This document shows, one piece after another, positions 22,831 through 33,164 of a stretch of 64,000 bases of DNA. Both the position numbers and the translations under genes were made by a program. The first letter of the stretch is position 1, and each line of letters begins with the position of its first letter. The notes under the pieces are model-generated. The model was not told the DNA's origin and did no database searches. It saw only the letters and a program-made list of their open reading frames with translations. The stretch is from Timema cristinae (Eukaryota; Arthropoda; Insecta; Phasmatodea; Timematidae). The stretch lies in assembly GCA_039000515.1 (NCBI GenBank), contig JBCFYV010000012.1:122852605-122916604 (forward strand). Reading direction: 5' to 3'.

Positions 22831-23119
22831 AGGTACATCGATCAACATTGGCAAAATGTCAACATACAATATCTAACAGCTGTCGAAACTGACAACTTTA
22901 AACGATGACAGCTACATAACATATTTAATGCTTATGAATACATGAAAGTAGATTTGCCTTACAAGAGAATGGTTGGTCTACGATTATCTGACTACAGCTA
23001 AGCATGAACATTAGATCAGATAGTAAAGATCTAGTGATAACACATGGCTATTGTTTGAGCAAAGGAGAGGTAAGATTCTTGACAATAGACCAACATTGTG
23101 GAGCATACATTTAAATATA

Positions 23120-23465
23120 TCATCTTCATCATCATCATCATCATCAGGTCATTTGTCTTGAGATTAGCTTGCTGCAGCTCTCAACTTTTGTCTCTCCTGG
23201 ACCAAATTTCTCACATCTTTGTAACTTCTTCTGCCCTCATCTTATTCATGTCCTCCAATCTTGGTCTCCCTCTTGAATTTATCTCCTTTATAATTATCTT
23301 CGTCAAAACTATATCATGTCCAGCTTATGACCTACCATTTTAACCCTTCTTTGTCCTACACCTTTCCAGAGTTTCCTTTCTTCATTTGCTTTTCTTGGTA
23401 CTTCTGTATTTGATACTCTCTCCAGTCATACTATTTTCGACATTTTTACTAAATAAAATACTAAA
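23120..23465 (-). mobile_element. Possible LINE 3' end with (GAT)n tail
   Basis: Read on the minus strand, a lysine/arginine-rich degenerate coding stretch ends just before (GATGAT)n, as in LINEs with trinucleotide tails. Divergence prevents clade assignment; a weak call. Confidence 0.3.
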
Positions 23466-25360
23466 CTTTGACACATATATATATATATATACGTAATTTG
23501 AAAAATAAGAAATCTTTTAGTTTAGCCTAACGATCAGGTGCAATATCAACTACACTGCATATCACCACTGAGGAAACTGCAGGTCTAGTGAAGAAAAGAT
23601 TTCTCTTCGCTCTCTCTCTCCGTTAAGTGTTGCCAAATCTGATCTTTCAGTCATTTCTGAAGGTGGGTATGCCGGGGCAAGAAGGAGCTACTGGCAACAT
23701 CGACGAACCAGTGTTGCAAAACTTGTCTTATATTTAAGGGAAGATTGACCTCACAAAAACAAGAGAAAGACAACGCTGTTTTCCAATAGTAGCCATGCAC
23801 TTTCCCTCAAAGATGAAATCCAGTATAGTAGTGACCTAAACCATCTTGAATGAATTAGAAGGTGGGATTTAGAGGAAATGTGCCATCGTTTTCCCGAGCA
23901 ATAGATATAAGCCCTGATGTGCAGAAATACAGCAATAGTAGAAGTACGGTCGGTGGAGTTCAATCCACGGTTGTTTCAAGGGATCCTAGTCCACTACGTT
24001 ATCCGTGCATTCAAACCCGAGGGCTTGAGTTCATTCGTTGGTTTTGGACCAATGGCGTTATCGACATGTTTCATTCCTCACCAATCAATTTTTTTTAATT
24101 GGATATAAAAGTGTTGATAACAAAAGTCCCCTAATCTGAGCCTGACATTATTCCGCTTCGCTGGTTGTGGACTTAGCACACGATTTATCAATCACTGTAA
24201 CGCGTCAAACCGACGTTGGCGTCTCGTGACGTCATACAAGATACGAGAGGTCTAAATTCCGAGGGGGACGTACTTGGCTTGACCTTATTTATTAATGACC
24301 TTTGTATTTTACAAACATGGGAAGACAATACTTTCTCTGAACGAGAAAAAGGAAACGGATGGATGTTTACATTTTGTCACTGTTTATATTTTCTATTATT
24401 CTGTTGTATTTTATGTTCATCAATTTTTCCAAGGTTTGGTTTCAAATTTGAGAAACGGGATTCGTAAAATAATGTATTTGATCCAGCTCTCTTTCTGTGT
24501 ATATAATATATAAATTTAAAATATAATGTATCTACGTTCATAATAGAGATGGGTTGAATCCATTATTTTGTGAATCCCGAATTTCAAATACAACTCTTTA
24601 AATTTTCTTTGAATACTGAATCTCAAAATTCGAATCCAAATCTTGGATAAAATTATGAACATAAGCGGAAGTAGGAATATAGTAAATAAATGTCAACATT
24701 CATAAATTCATTTAAATGGTAAATTACTGGTCTGGGATCTGGTTGTTAAGTTGGTCCTATAATAATAGCCTACTAGCACTGAACATGAAATAAGCAGTTA
24801 TTAAAGCTCTAAAACAAATTCAAATTCAAAATTTTGAAAAAAAATACTATATATATATCGTAACTGATTTTTTTCTCGAATTCTTGAATTTCTAATATCC
24901 TTAAGAAATAAAGGGATTCCAAGGTTCAAGGGTCGCCAACTCATGTTGCCCAAATTGGGATGTGGGTTATTATTAAAATTGTATTTACATTCTTAATCCG
25001 TTTAATTCATTATGCAAGAAGTTTTACGGTAATCCATTTTTATCTGGTAACGGGGATATTGATGATTCAAAGTTGTGAGCAAATTGCAGCCAAATTCCAA
25101 ATAAACAATTTTATGTTTCCATAAAAACAGTAACAAAAATAAATATTACAGAATAATAGGGGCAGGGGCTAGAGTACCCCTTATCGCCCATTTATGGGTG
25201 CCCATGCTATTTTCTTAAAGCTAGTTCACTTTTGTTGGTTGCATGAACTATTTTCAAAACTAGAATGCAAGCATTGACCCTGTGACAATGTCGTATATTT
25301 CTACAATAATGATTGTATCGTTACTCTTTCATTTTATCCAGAGCTGCATCTGGTTCTGTC
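23466..25360. other. No gene seen; AT-rich
   Basis: About 1.9 kb without a supported feature. (AT)n near 23478-23492; degenerate gaat-cc-aattc repeats at 24560-24650. Frames of 63-83 codons (23862-24513) have no motif. Confidence 0.5.
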
Positions 25361-26175
25361 GAGGAATCGAGAATTATGGTTATCCAGGGAATCGAGAACT
25401 GGATCCAAGCATAGAATTGAGAACTAGAACTATATAGGGAATAGAGAACTAGATCTAAGCATAGAATTGAGAACTAGAACTATATAGAGAATATAGAACT
25501 AGAAACTATATAGAATAATTGAGAACTAGATCTAAGCATAGAATTGAGAACTAGAACTATATAGAGAATTGAGAACTAGATCAAGCATAGAATTGAGAAC
25601 TAGAACTATATAGAGAATAGAGAAGCTAGATCTAAGCAAAGAATTGAGAACTAGAACTATATAGAGAATTTAGAACTAGATCAAGCATAGAATTGAAACT
25701 AGAACTATATAGGAATAGAGAACTAGAACTATATAGAGAATTGAGAACTAGATCTAAGCAAAGAATTGAGAACTAGAACTATATAGGGAATAGAGAACTA
25801 GATCTAAGCAAAGAATTGAGAACTAGAACTATATAGGGAATAGAGAACGTAGATCTAAGCAAAGAATTGAGAACTAGAACTAATATAGGGAATAAGAACT
25901 AGATCTAAGCATAGAATTGAGAACTAGAACTTATAGAGAATTGAGAACTAGATCCAAGCATAGAATTAGAACTAGAACTATATAGAGAATTGAGAACTAG
26001 ATCGAAGCATAGAATTGAGAACTAGAACTATATAGAGAATTGAGAACTAGATCAAGCATAGAATTGAGAATTAGAACTATATAGGGATTGAGAACTTCAA
26101 GGGAATTAATAACTATAGATATCCAGGAAGTTGAGAACTAGAACTAAATTGAGAACTAGAACTATCCAAAGGAAA
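25360..26175. repeat. ~50-bp composite tandem array, about 16 units
   Basis: Each unit is a dimer: GAATTGAGAACTAGAACTAT + atagaga, then gaattgagaactagatc + taagcata. Half-units share GAATTGAGAACTAGA. Single-base insertions and losses are very frequent (agaagctaga, gaacgtaga, gatcaagcat, gaattgaaactag), more than in most neighbouring arrays. Confidence 0.93.
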
Positions 26176-27049
26176 TTGAATCTTTATAACAAAGCCACAC
26201 ACCTTTATAAACATACTACAATAGCATAGTAAACTATTTCAATTAAAATTAAGTCTCATTAAGTCTTATTAAGTCAATTGTTAATCATGTTTCTAAATTT
26301 CCCTGGAAGCTGTCAAGATATCCTCAGCACTGACGTGATAGTTGTGATGTTAGAACGTGAACGCCTGAACGGCTCAGAAATTGTATTCAAACAAATTAAA
26401 GTACGGTTAATTCTCCCAAACTATTTAGAGTAATTACTGATTAATCAACTGTTCACTCACCGATCTGGAGATGTAAGGCATCGCAAAACCAAGTTTTCCA
26501 AAGTTTTCACCAACAAAAAGTAATCACACTCTTCTTAAAAAAAAAAACTAATCTGACAGAGTCAAAAGTGTTAATAGATAGCGAGCGGGGTGATGAATTA
26601 GGTTAAGTGTTGGTCGAGTACCTCGCTACTAGTGTTTTCATACAACCGCGGAACACGTGCTAATGTTTACAGAGAGAGAGAAACTCGATCTATGGAAATT
26701 GTCAACGGAGGAACTCCTGTTAAATAACTTTGAGGGGCTCGTCATCTAGTGGCGGGAGAGAGGGGCTAACGAGGTCTCCCATTGGCCGACAGCTCGGGTG
26801 TGGACCTTACAAGCTTCCTGATTGGACGCCGCCCTTTGTACCGGCCCTACTCACAGGCGCCCAACAGTTTCAAGTTTAAAGATAGAGGAAAAAAACCCAA
26901 AAGGATTTATTTACGGTAGTGCTTTGTATGAGGGGAATGGCTGTAGAGGACGGAATGTATAAAATTCTTCTTGCCTTTTTTTTACTAAAACTGTAGCGTC
27001 AGAGGCAGCTTGTAAGTTGGACAGAACCTAGTAGCTGGTTACTGGTTAG
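26176..27049. other. No gene seen; promoter-like GC-richer patch
   Basis: 26640-26880 is GC-richer and holds two ATTGG (inverted CCAAT) boxes in CCCATTGGCC and CTGATTGGACG, about 45 bases apart. No TATA/initiator or coding exon downstream that I can support. Confidence 0.35.
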
Positions 27050-27051
27050 TA

Positions 27052-27272
27052 CAGTAGGCCCATGGCTTCTTTGGTGCTGACTGACAGCTCACAGCTGATT
27101 TCTGACAGCCAACATTTAGGAATATACCTAAGTTTTGACTGTCAGAAGTGACAGCTGCTAAACACATGTTTTTGCAAATCATTTGGTTCGGCGTAGGGAT
27201 ACATAATTGGGTCTGGTAACTTTTCAAAGCCATCAGCTGTCAGTCAACACCAAAGAAGCCATGGGGCTACTG
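27052..27272. mobile_element. Family M TIR MITE, 221 bp, TA target
   Basis: Left CAGTAGGCCCATGGCTTCTT, right AAGAAGCCATGGGGCTACTG: TIR of about 38 bases continuing through GGTGCTGACTGACAGCT. Flanked by TA (27050-27051 and 27273-27274), typical of Tc1/mariner-type elements. Centre has TTTAGGAATATACCTAAG, a near palindrome. No coding capacity. The same family is at 59394 and, expanded, at 35155. Confidence 0.92.
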
Positions 27273-27281
27273 TAGCGTACT

Positions 27282-27672
27282 TTTAGTGGGGATATGAGGA
27301 GCGCCAGAAAAGGACAGTGCTTTTTTGCAGTTTTTATAGTAAAAACATTTTTGGCCAAAATAAATAAAATATTTCTCCATTGTAAACATAATTTCATTTT
27401 CCACACACGGTGATATCAACAGTTGTTGAATATCTGTCACAAGCATAGCGACATTAGCTTATTCACTTTTTAAATGAAAACAAAAAGTTGTCACTAAATT
27501 CCAGAACATACTTGACGGAAATTCAACAACTATTGATATCACCGTGGGAAGACAATTAAACTATATGTTTCTACTGGACCATTGTTTTTTTTATTTTGGC
27601 AAAAAAAACACTTTTTCTATAAAAATTGCAAAAAATCGAACTTTTCCCGCGTCCCCTACATCCCCACCTTAA
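27282..27672. mobile_element. Family F foldback MITE, ~391 bp
   Basis: Ends TTTAGTGGGGATATGAGG and CCCCTACATCCCCACCTTAA. Each half is the approximate reverse complement of the other (ccaaaataaataaaatattt / attttggcaaaaa; gatatcaac both sides). Starts 8 bases after the family M copy. Non-coding. Confidence 0.85.
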
Positions 27673-27902
27673 GCTCCTAATAAACTATGTTGGTTTTACG
27701 ACCCACTTAAATCTTGATACGTATTTGGTAACCCACAAAGATTGTTAAAGTGTACATTTTTTATCCCCCTTTGAAATAAAATGTCACAAATATATAATGT
27801 TTTTGTTAAATAGAACAAAAACTTTTTATTTTTGTATCTTCTCATACAAAATATTAACAGTTTTAGTAAAAACATAAGATATGCGTTATAAAGAAAACAA
27901 CT

Positions 27903-28080
27903 ATTTCGGCGGCCACGTGGTCTAACGCGCCACTCTCGTGTTGGACTAAACTGCCGATGACGGGGAGATCTGGGTTCGAATCTCATTCGGATGTATTGAG
28001 GGTGCGTTTTTCCAATATGGTATTTCACTCTCTCACCACACAACTGCGGGTACACTTCCTCTAAATATAGCTTCCCTAAC
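27903..28080 (+). mobile_element. SINE B, 3'-truncated
   Basis: Clean head GGCGGCCACGTGGTCTAACG and box B GGGTTCGAATCTCATTC, body with tctcaccacacaactgcggg. Ends before the 3' terminus. Confidence 0.85.
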
Positions 28081-28135
28081 AGGACCGCCGAGAGGAATTT
28101 TATCTGGGAGTAGAAAATTAATTGATAATATCGGA

Positions 28136-28395
28136 GTAAGGTGTCAGACTTCTGTGCTGGCGGTCGGGGTTCAATCCTCGGTCCCGGAACAGATTTATAT
28201 GATTACCAAACCCTTCCTTCACCTCTGACAAGACGTGTATTAATCACAACTTGTGAATGTGTGGAATACCAGGCCTCCACCGTGGTTCGGATCCCACGTT
28301 AAACTGTAGGTCCTTCATTTCATCTCACAATCATCCTACCATTACACATTAGCGTAAGTGCGTATAACCCGAACGGGTAGTAAGACGCGGTGCTA

Positions 28396-28446
<51 letters not shown>
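28136..28446 (+). mobile_element. SINE A with 12-bp target duplication
   Basis: Starts inside the head (gtaaggtgtcagacttctg), so slightly 5'-truncated. Full body, 3' terminus CCCGAACGGGTAGTAAGACG, then a long (TAA)n. Flanked by GATAATATCGGA at 28124-28135 and 28447-28458, a target-site duplication marking LINE-type retroposition. Confidence 0.95.
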
Positions 28447-28499
28447 GATAATATCGGAAAAAGAGAAAGATATAAAATTATTGATTATGTACATTTTTT

Positions 28500-28520
28500 T
28501 ATCTTAAAAAAAAGGGGGGG
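28500..28520. repeat. A run followed by G run
   Basis: aaaaaaagggggggggggg; low-complexity tract. Confidence 0.8.
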
Positions 28521-28682
28521 GGGGGAACATTATAACTAAACTATATTATTATTAGTGGAAATGTGAATGCAAGTCTTCAACACAGGCAAACATTTTCTGA
28601 GATCCCAGGAAATTATCAGGCCCCTTTATGACCCCCGGGCCCGGGTAAGATATAACCCCCTCTCATTGGGCCTGCTTCCTAA

Positions 28683-28860
28683 GGGTACGGCCAGACTGAG
28701 CGCGCGAGCGACTAAAATATAAAATAGAACACATTGGTTGTAATGGGGGGTGGCCACACTGGAGCGAGCGAGCGAGCGAGCGCGCGAGCGACTGAGCGCG
28801 CGCGCTTGAAAGATAGAACTGGTTCTATTTTTCAAGCGCGCGCGCTCGACCCGGTACAGT
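28683..28860. mobile_element. CpG-rich (GAGC)n element with 54-bp palindrome
   Basis: Begins GGGTACGGCCAGACTGAGCG and holds GAGCGAGCGAGC and GCGCGCGC runs. Inside, 28794-28819 and 28822-28847 are 26-base arms with one mismatch and a 2-base spacer. A related piece in reverse lies at 30020-30110 (gcgctcgctcgcgcgctcg .. cagtctggccgaaccct). The GGCCAGACTG..GAGCG ends suggest a DNA transposon; superfamily not assigned. Confidence 0.7.
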
Positions 28861-28989
28861 CTAGTTTACAGGCGCTAGGCAATATTATTGTATGTTGGTT
28901 CATTGAGTGCTGGGGAAACTTCTCATTTTGACATGATATTTGACTTTTTTCTATCAGTGATAGGTTTAACACACTTGCTATTAATGGCC

Positions 28990-29256
28990 CGGTGACCTGG
29001 CGGTCTAGGGGTAAGGTGTCAGACTTCTGTGCTGGAGGTCTGGGGCTCAATCCTCGGTCCCGGCACAGATTTATCTGATTACCAAACCCTTCCTTCACCT
29101 CTGGCAAGACATCTTGTGAATGTGGGGAAAGCCAGGCCTCCACCGTGGTTCGGATTCCACGTTAAACTGTAGGTCCTTCATTTCATCTCACAATCACCCT
29201 ACCATTACACATTAGCGTAAGTGCATATAACCCGAACGGGAAGTAAGATGCGGTGC

Positions 29257-29290
<34 letters not shown>
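28990..29290 (+). mobile_element. SINE A, full length
   Basis: Head CGGTGACCTGGCGGTCTAGG, box B GGGGCTCAATCCTCGG, body lacking the 12-base gtgtattaatca segment present in other copies, 3' terminus and (TAA)n. Flanked by AATGGCC at 28983-28989 and 29291-29297. Confidence 0.95.
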
Positions 29291-29297
<7 letters not shown>

Positions 29298-29462
29298 GCC
29301 TAATTTAATTGGTAAGACCATAAATAATATAATGTATATATGTAAACCCGATATGTTAAAATACTTCAATATTATAATCAAAGTAGGCCTTTACAAATAA
29401 GAATCACCATTAGTTTGGAGAGAGTATGAAAAAACCACAACAATAAATAAGTTTTAAAAATC

Positions 29463-29556
29463 ACCTTCAGTTCACTGAGCCAAGATTCGAACCTTTGCCT
29501 CCTAGTCAAAAGTTATCGAGTGCAACGCACTATTCTGCCACTGGTGCGGCAAATCT
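29463..29556 (-). mobile_element. tRNA-like SINE head
   Basis: The minus strand shows a box A-like ..GCAGAATAGTGCGTTGCACT.. and box B AAAGGTTCGAATCTTGG. Acceptor ends do not pair, so not a tRNA gene. Confidence 0.4.
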
Positions 29557-29733
29557 GATTTTAAAACACTTCAGTACAGTACCATACGCATTTCTCAATT
29601 TATTAATTGGATGCACTTCTACTTTTTTCTTTTTTATAAATACACAATATTTTCTGTAAGAATTTTCGAGGATCAGAGATGTACTAAGTGTGTTTGACAG
29701 AGACATCTTCTCTAACTAGGGGGGAGGGGGGGG

Positions 29734-30008
29734 CGGTGACCTAGTGGTCTAGGGGTAAGGTGTCAGACTTCTGTGCTGGCAGCCGGGGTTCAATCCTCGG
29801 TCCCGGCACAGATTTATCTTATTTCCAAACCCTTCCTTCACCTCTGACAAGACATCTTGTGAATGTGGGGAATGCCAGGCCACCACCGTGGTTCGGATTC
29901 CACGTTAAACTGTAGGTCCTTCATTTCATCTCACAATAACCCTACCATTACACATTAGCGTAAGTGCGTATAACCCGAACGGGTAGTAAGACGTGGTGCT
30001 AATAATAA
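29734..30008 (+). mobile_element. SINE A, full length, 11-bp target duplication
   Basis: Head CGGTGACCTAGTGGTCTAGG, box B GGGGTTCAATCCTCGG, body, 3' terminus, short TAATAATAA tail. TCTAACTAGGG flanks at 29711-29721 and 30009-30019. Shares the 12-base body deletion with 28990-29290, defining a subfamily. Inserted next to the CpG-rich element at 30020. Confidence 0.96.
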
Positions 30009-30019
30009 TCTAACTAGGG

Positions 30020-30112
30020 TCCGCTAATTACGCGCTCGCTCGCGCGCTCGCCAGTTTGGCCACCCAGTCGCTTGCGCGCTCGCTCGCACGCTTGGCAGTC
30101 TGGCCGAACCCT
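30020..30112. mobile_element. CpG-rich (GCTC)n element fragment
   Basis: Reverse-oriented relative of 28683-28860: gcgctcgctcgcgcgctcg then ccagtttggccaccc, gcttgcgcgctcgctcgc and cagtctggccgaaccct. Confidence 0.65.
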
Positions 30113-30178
30113 AATCCCTAAAACCATTAACTTTATTAGTATATAGGTGTGTAACCCAAAAGGTTAGTAAGCTACCCT
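30108..30178 (+). mobile_element. SINE B 3' end fragment
   Basis: ccctaaaaccattaac..agtatataggtgtgtaacccaaaaggttagtaag: the last ~70 bases of SINE B, degenerate. Confidence 0.6.
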
Positions 30179-30179
30179 T

Positions 30180-30655
30180 TTATCTTTTTTTCTCTCTCCG
30201 AAAAACACCGGTAGAGCGCCATCTCTGTTTTGGATGCTTAGCGCTGTGCTGGTTTGTATAAGTTGTGTGCAGATACAATCTGATGTTTGTAGAATTTCTT
30301 GTTAAACAACCCAAAGTAAATCTTGGAAACTTATCTGACGCAACCTGAGCTTGAACAATCGTCAACTTGAAGCAATGACTGTGCAAGAAACAAGTGCTCA
30401 TCACGTCAGCCACAAGACAAGAGAACAGCCGCGTGCACAAGTGGGCTATGCCTCTCGACAGTCTTCCGGAACTGTGAATGAAGTAGTAAACTACTACAGT
30501 GCTACACTTGTATCCGTGGAGTCTGTTACAGGTGGGAGGTCAATTGACAAATATGGAACCTTTAACCTCTCATGGGTGTCAGTAACTCAAACTATTTAGC
30601 CTAAGGGAATAAGATAAGGAGGGTAAACAGTGTAAGTACTTGCTATCGGAGATTT
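30180..30655. other. No gene supported; short frames only
   Basis: 82- and 86-codon frames overlap on opposite strands (30180-30599). Neither has a recognisable motif. The strings gagcgccatctctg and ggaagaca-type words do not define an element. Confidence 0.4.
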
Positions 30656-30656
30656 A

Positions 30657-30845
30657 AATTATTATTATTAGCACCGCGTCTTACTACCCGTTCGGGTTGT
30701 ACGCACTTACGCTAATGTGTAATGGTAGGGTGATTGAGAGATGAAATGGAGGACCTACAGTTTAACGTGGAATCCGAACCACGGTGGAGGCCTGGCATTC
30801 CCCACATTCACAAGATAACTTGTCAGAGGTGAAGGAAGGGTTTGG
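30657..30845 (-). mobile_element. SINE A, reversed, 5'-truncated
   Basis: The plus strand reads (ATT)n, GCACCGCGTCTTACTACCCG, then the body in reverse to gaaggaagggtttgg. The tRNA-like head is absent, as expected from incomplete reverse transcription. Confidence 0.9.
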
Positions 30846-30869
30846 AATATTCACAGTTAAAATACTCAA

Positions 30870-31160
30870 TTTATGTGAGTAAGGGGAGAACCATTTTGGA
30901 TGTGATTCATCGGTACAAAGCAAACTGAATCGTACACATCCTTAGGAGGAACTGTCTTCTGCACGACGTCATAGAAGGACAGGTTGAGGGAAAGAGGAGC
31001 TTAGGAAGAAGGAGGACTCAAATGACTTGAAGGAAAGAAGAACATTCTGGGAGCTCAAGGAGGAGGCAGAGGACAGGGCGCATTGGAGGTCCAAGCTCAA
31101 TGACAAAAAGAATGGACCTGTCATAAGACAGAACACCTAATACTAGTAACAATAATGTTC
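30870..31160 (+). pseudogene. LINE reverse-transcriptase extreme 3' end
   Basis: 5'-truncated copy beginning near gaaccattttggatgtgatt and ending with KNGPVIRQNT and a stop, then taatactagtaacaataat. Retains RRNCLLHDVIEGQVEGKRSL. Same family as 5964-6510. Confidence 0.85.
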
Positions 31161-31194
31161 AATTATTGCCATCATGGGCTGTCATGTACACTTC

Positions 31195-31312
31195 GTTTAT
31201 CCCTAAAGGTACCAGACTAACCTTGACAGGTTACACTATGACACTATACTGTACGAATTAAACCATAGCGGAACCAAGCAAGGTAAGCTTGCTATCTTAA
31301 AGGGTAGACTAA
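31195..31312. mobile_element. Small TIR element, ~118 bp
   Basis: Left TATCCCTAAAGGTACCAGAC, right GCTTGCTATCTTAAAGGGTA: imperfect inverted ends. Shares ccttgac-ggttacactatg with a similar element at 57678-57783. Confidence 0.6.
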
Positions 31313-31334
31313 ACATATATTACTAATTTTTCAT

Positions 31335-31380
31335 TTTTTCAGCACAGTTTCTTACTACCCGTTCGGGTTATCCGCTTATG
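31335..31380 (-). mobile_element. SINE A/B 3' end only, reversed
   Basis: GCACAGTTTCTTACTACCCG then ttcgggttatccgctta: shared SINE 3' terminus with no body. Confidence 0.7.
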
Positions 31381-31435
31381 TAGCGAGCGAGCGAGACCAG
31401 GCTTGAGCCAGCCCTCACAGCAAGGTTTCAGAGTT

Positions 31436-32260
31436 TGTGATGCCAACTTGACGGGCCTAGTGTAGCAATCAATCTTTGTGCTGCCAACTTGACGGGCCTA
31501 GTGTAGCAATCATTCTTTGTGCTGCCAACTTGACGGGCCTAGTGTAGCAATCATTCTTTGTGCTGCCAACTTGACGGGCCTAGTGTAGCAATCATTCTTT
31601 GTGCTGCCAACTTGACGGGCCTAGTGTAGTAATCATTCTTTGTGCTGCCAACTTGACGGGCCTAGTGTAGTAATCATTCTTTGTGCTGCCAACTTGACGG
31701 GCCTAGTGTAGCAATCATTCTTTGTGCTGCCAACTTGACGGGCCGAGTGTAGCAATCATTCTTTGTGCTGCCAACTTGACGGACCTAGTGTAGCAATCAT
31801 TCTTTGTGCTGCCAACTTGACGGGCCGAGTGTAGCAATCATTCTTTGTGCTGCCAACTTGACGGACCTAGTGTAGCAATCATTCTTTGTGCTGCCAACTT
31901 GACGGACCTAGTGTAGCAATCATTCTTTGTGCTGCCAACTTGACGGACCTAGTGTAGTAATCATTCTTTGTGCTGCCAACTTGACGGGCCTAGTGTAGCA
32001 ATCATTCTTTGTGCTGCCAACTTGACGGACCTAGTGTAGCAATCATTCTTTGTGCTGCCAACTTGACGGACCTAGTGTAGCAATCATTCTTTGTGCTGCC
32101 AACTTGACGGACCTAGTGTAGCAATCATTCTTTGTGCTGCCAACTTGACAGGCCGAGTGTAGCAATCATTCTTTGTGCTGCCAACTTGACGGACCTAGTG
32201 TAGCAATCATTCTTTGTGCTGCCAACTTGACGGACCTAGTGTAGCAATCATTCTTTGTGA
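31436..32260. repeat. 41-bp tandem array, 20 units
   Basis: Unit TGCTGCCAACTTGACGGGCC + tagtgtagcaatcattctttg, with start positions exactly 41 apart from 31442 to 32221. Variants (gggcct/ggacct/gggccg, agcaa/agtaa) alternate along the array, showing block duplication. Sequence tttgtgatg flanks both ends. Confidence 0.98.
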
Positions 32261-32299
32261 TGTTGTAGTTTAGAAATAAGAACCGTAACACTTAAATAC

Positions 32300-32502
32300 T
32301 AACTACGCTAAGAGTTTTAGGGACTAGGAAGGTTTTATTTATAGGAAGTGTGTCTTCATTTGCTTGGAAGGAGAGTGGAAAACAGTTGTGGATAAAACTC
32401 TCAGTCCACCCAACCGAGATTCGAACCTCAATCTACTCGTCATCGGCAGTCTAGTCTACTGCACGAGTAGCGCCTTATACCATGCGGCCATCAAAGTGGG
32501 TT
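32300..32502 (-). mobile_element. SINE B, reversed
   Basis: Head in reverse at 32480-32502 (catgcggccatcaaagtggg), box B cgagattcgaacctc, body with tttgcttggaaggagagtgg. 3' terminus lacking. Confidence 0.85.
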
Positions 32503-32564
32503 CTTCTTGTCTTACTTTAGACTTATTTTGTGTTACAGCAAATATTTTTAAGGTGTCAATCTTG

Positions 32565-32762
32565 CAAAAACCAGGACTGCTGATAACGGCAAGCTTGGGG
32601 TTCGATTCTAGGTCAAGTAAACTGAAGGATTTTTCCAAAATGGTTTTTCCACTCTCCTTCCACGCAAATGAGGGTACATATCCTCTAAATTCAACCTCCC
32701 TTATCCCGAGTGCATTATAGTATATTTGCGTACAGCCTGACCGGGTAGTAAGACGCGTTTAC
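32565..32762 (+). mobile_element. SINE B, head-truncated
   Basis: Box B GGGGTTCGATTCTAGG, body with ccttccacgcaaatgagggt, 3' terminus ACAGCCTGACCGGGTAGTAA then gacgcg. Forms an inverted pair with 32300-32502. Confidence 0.85.
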
Positions 32763-32849
32763 AAAAAGAACATATTTTTCAATTTTGGTTCACTTTGGAT
32801 TTATTTTGCGTTAAAAAAATTGATTAAAAAGCATTCTTTTAAATGACCG

Positions 32850-33085
32850 TAATGGTGGGCATGCGGGCTATATGTTAGGCTCATCAAGATTCATTTGCCA
32901 GCGGTCAGGCTTTGGATCACTGTCGTAAGAAATTAGTGTTTTTTTTTCTCTCCTAAATATTTCATTTGTCTTCCTCCAAGTCAATGCGGGTACATTTCTT
33001 CTATAACTATACCTTCCCCAAGCTTACCTCACTATCGTGCTTATCGTGCGTACAGCAAGGATGGGCAGTAAGATGCGGTGATATC
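32850..33085 (+). mobile_element. SINE B, old diverged copy
   Basis: Follows SINE B order (ttcctccaagtcaatgcggg, tacatttcttctataac, 3' gtacagcaaggatgggcagtaagatgcggtg) with many substitutions. Confidence 0.6.
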
Positions 33086-33097
33086 TGTGTAGTGTTT

Positions 33098-33161
33098 TAA
33101 AGACCCCCGTAGACGGTCAATATTATTGTGCAATGATATTGAGCGTGTAAGGGGGTCTTAA
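33098..33161. mobile_element. 60-bp near-palindrome (TIR-only MITE remnant?)
   Basis: AAGACCCCCGTAGACGGTCA at the left matches the reverse complement of the right end (..gagcgtgtaagggggtctt); arms of about 29 bases with roughly six mismatches and a centre of 2 bases. Confidence 0.7.
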
Positions 33162-33164
33162 GCC

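Noticed and set aside
27905..27990. tRNA gene (good box A and box B)
   Set aside because: The head belongs to SINE B, is followed by the family body, and acceptor ends do not pair. The same reasoning applies to other tRNA-like heads at 28990, 29734, 50024, 11205(-) and 4365(-).
28626..28835. Arg/Ala/Ser-rich frames
   Set aside because: They arise from (GAGC)n and (CG)n runs in a mobile element.
30180..30599. Opposite-strand 82- and 86-codon frames
   Set aside because: No domain or splice signals; lengths are near chance for this composition.
31436..32260. CRISPR array
   Set aside because: Units are contiguous 41-bp tandem copies with no unique spacers; the genome is eukaryotic.
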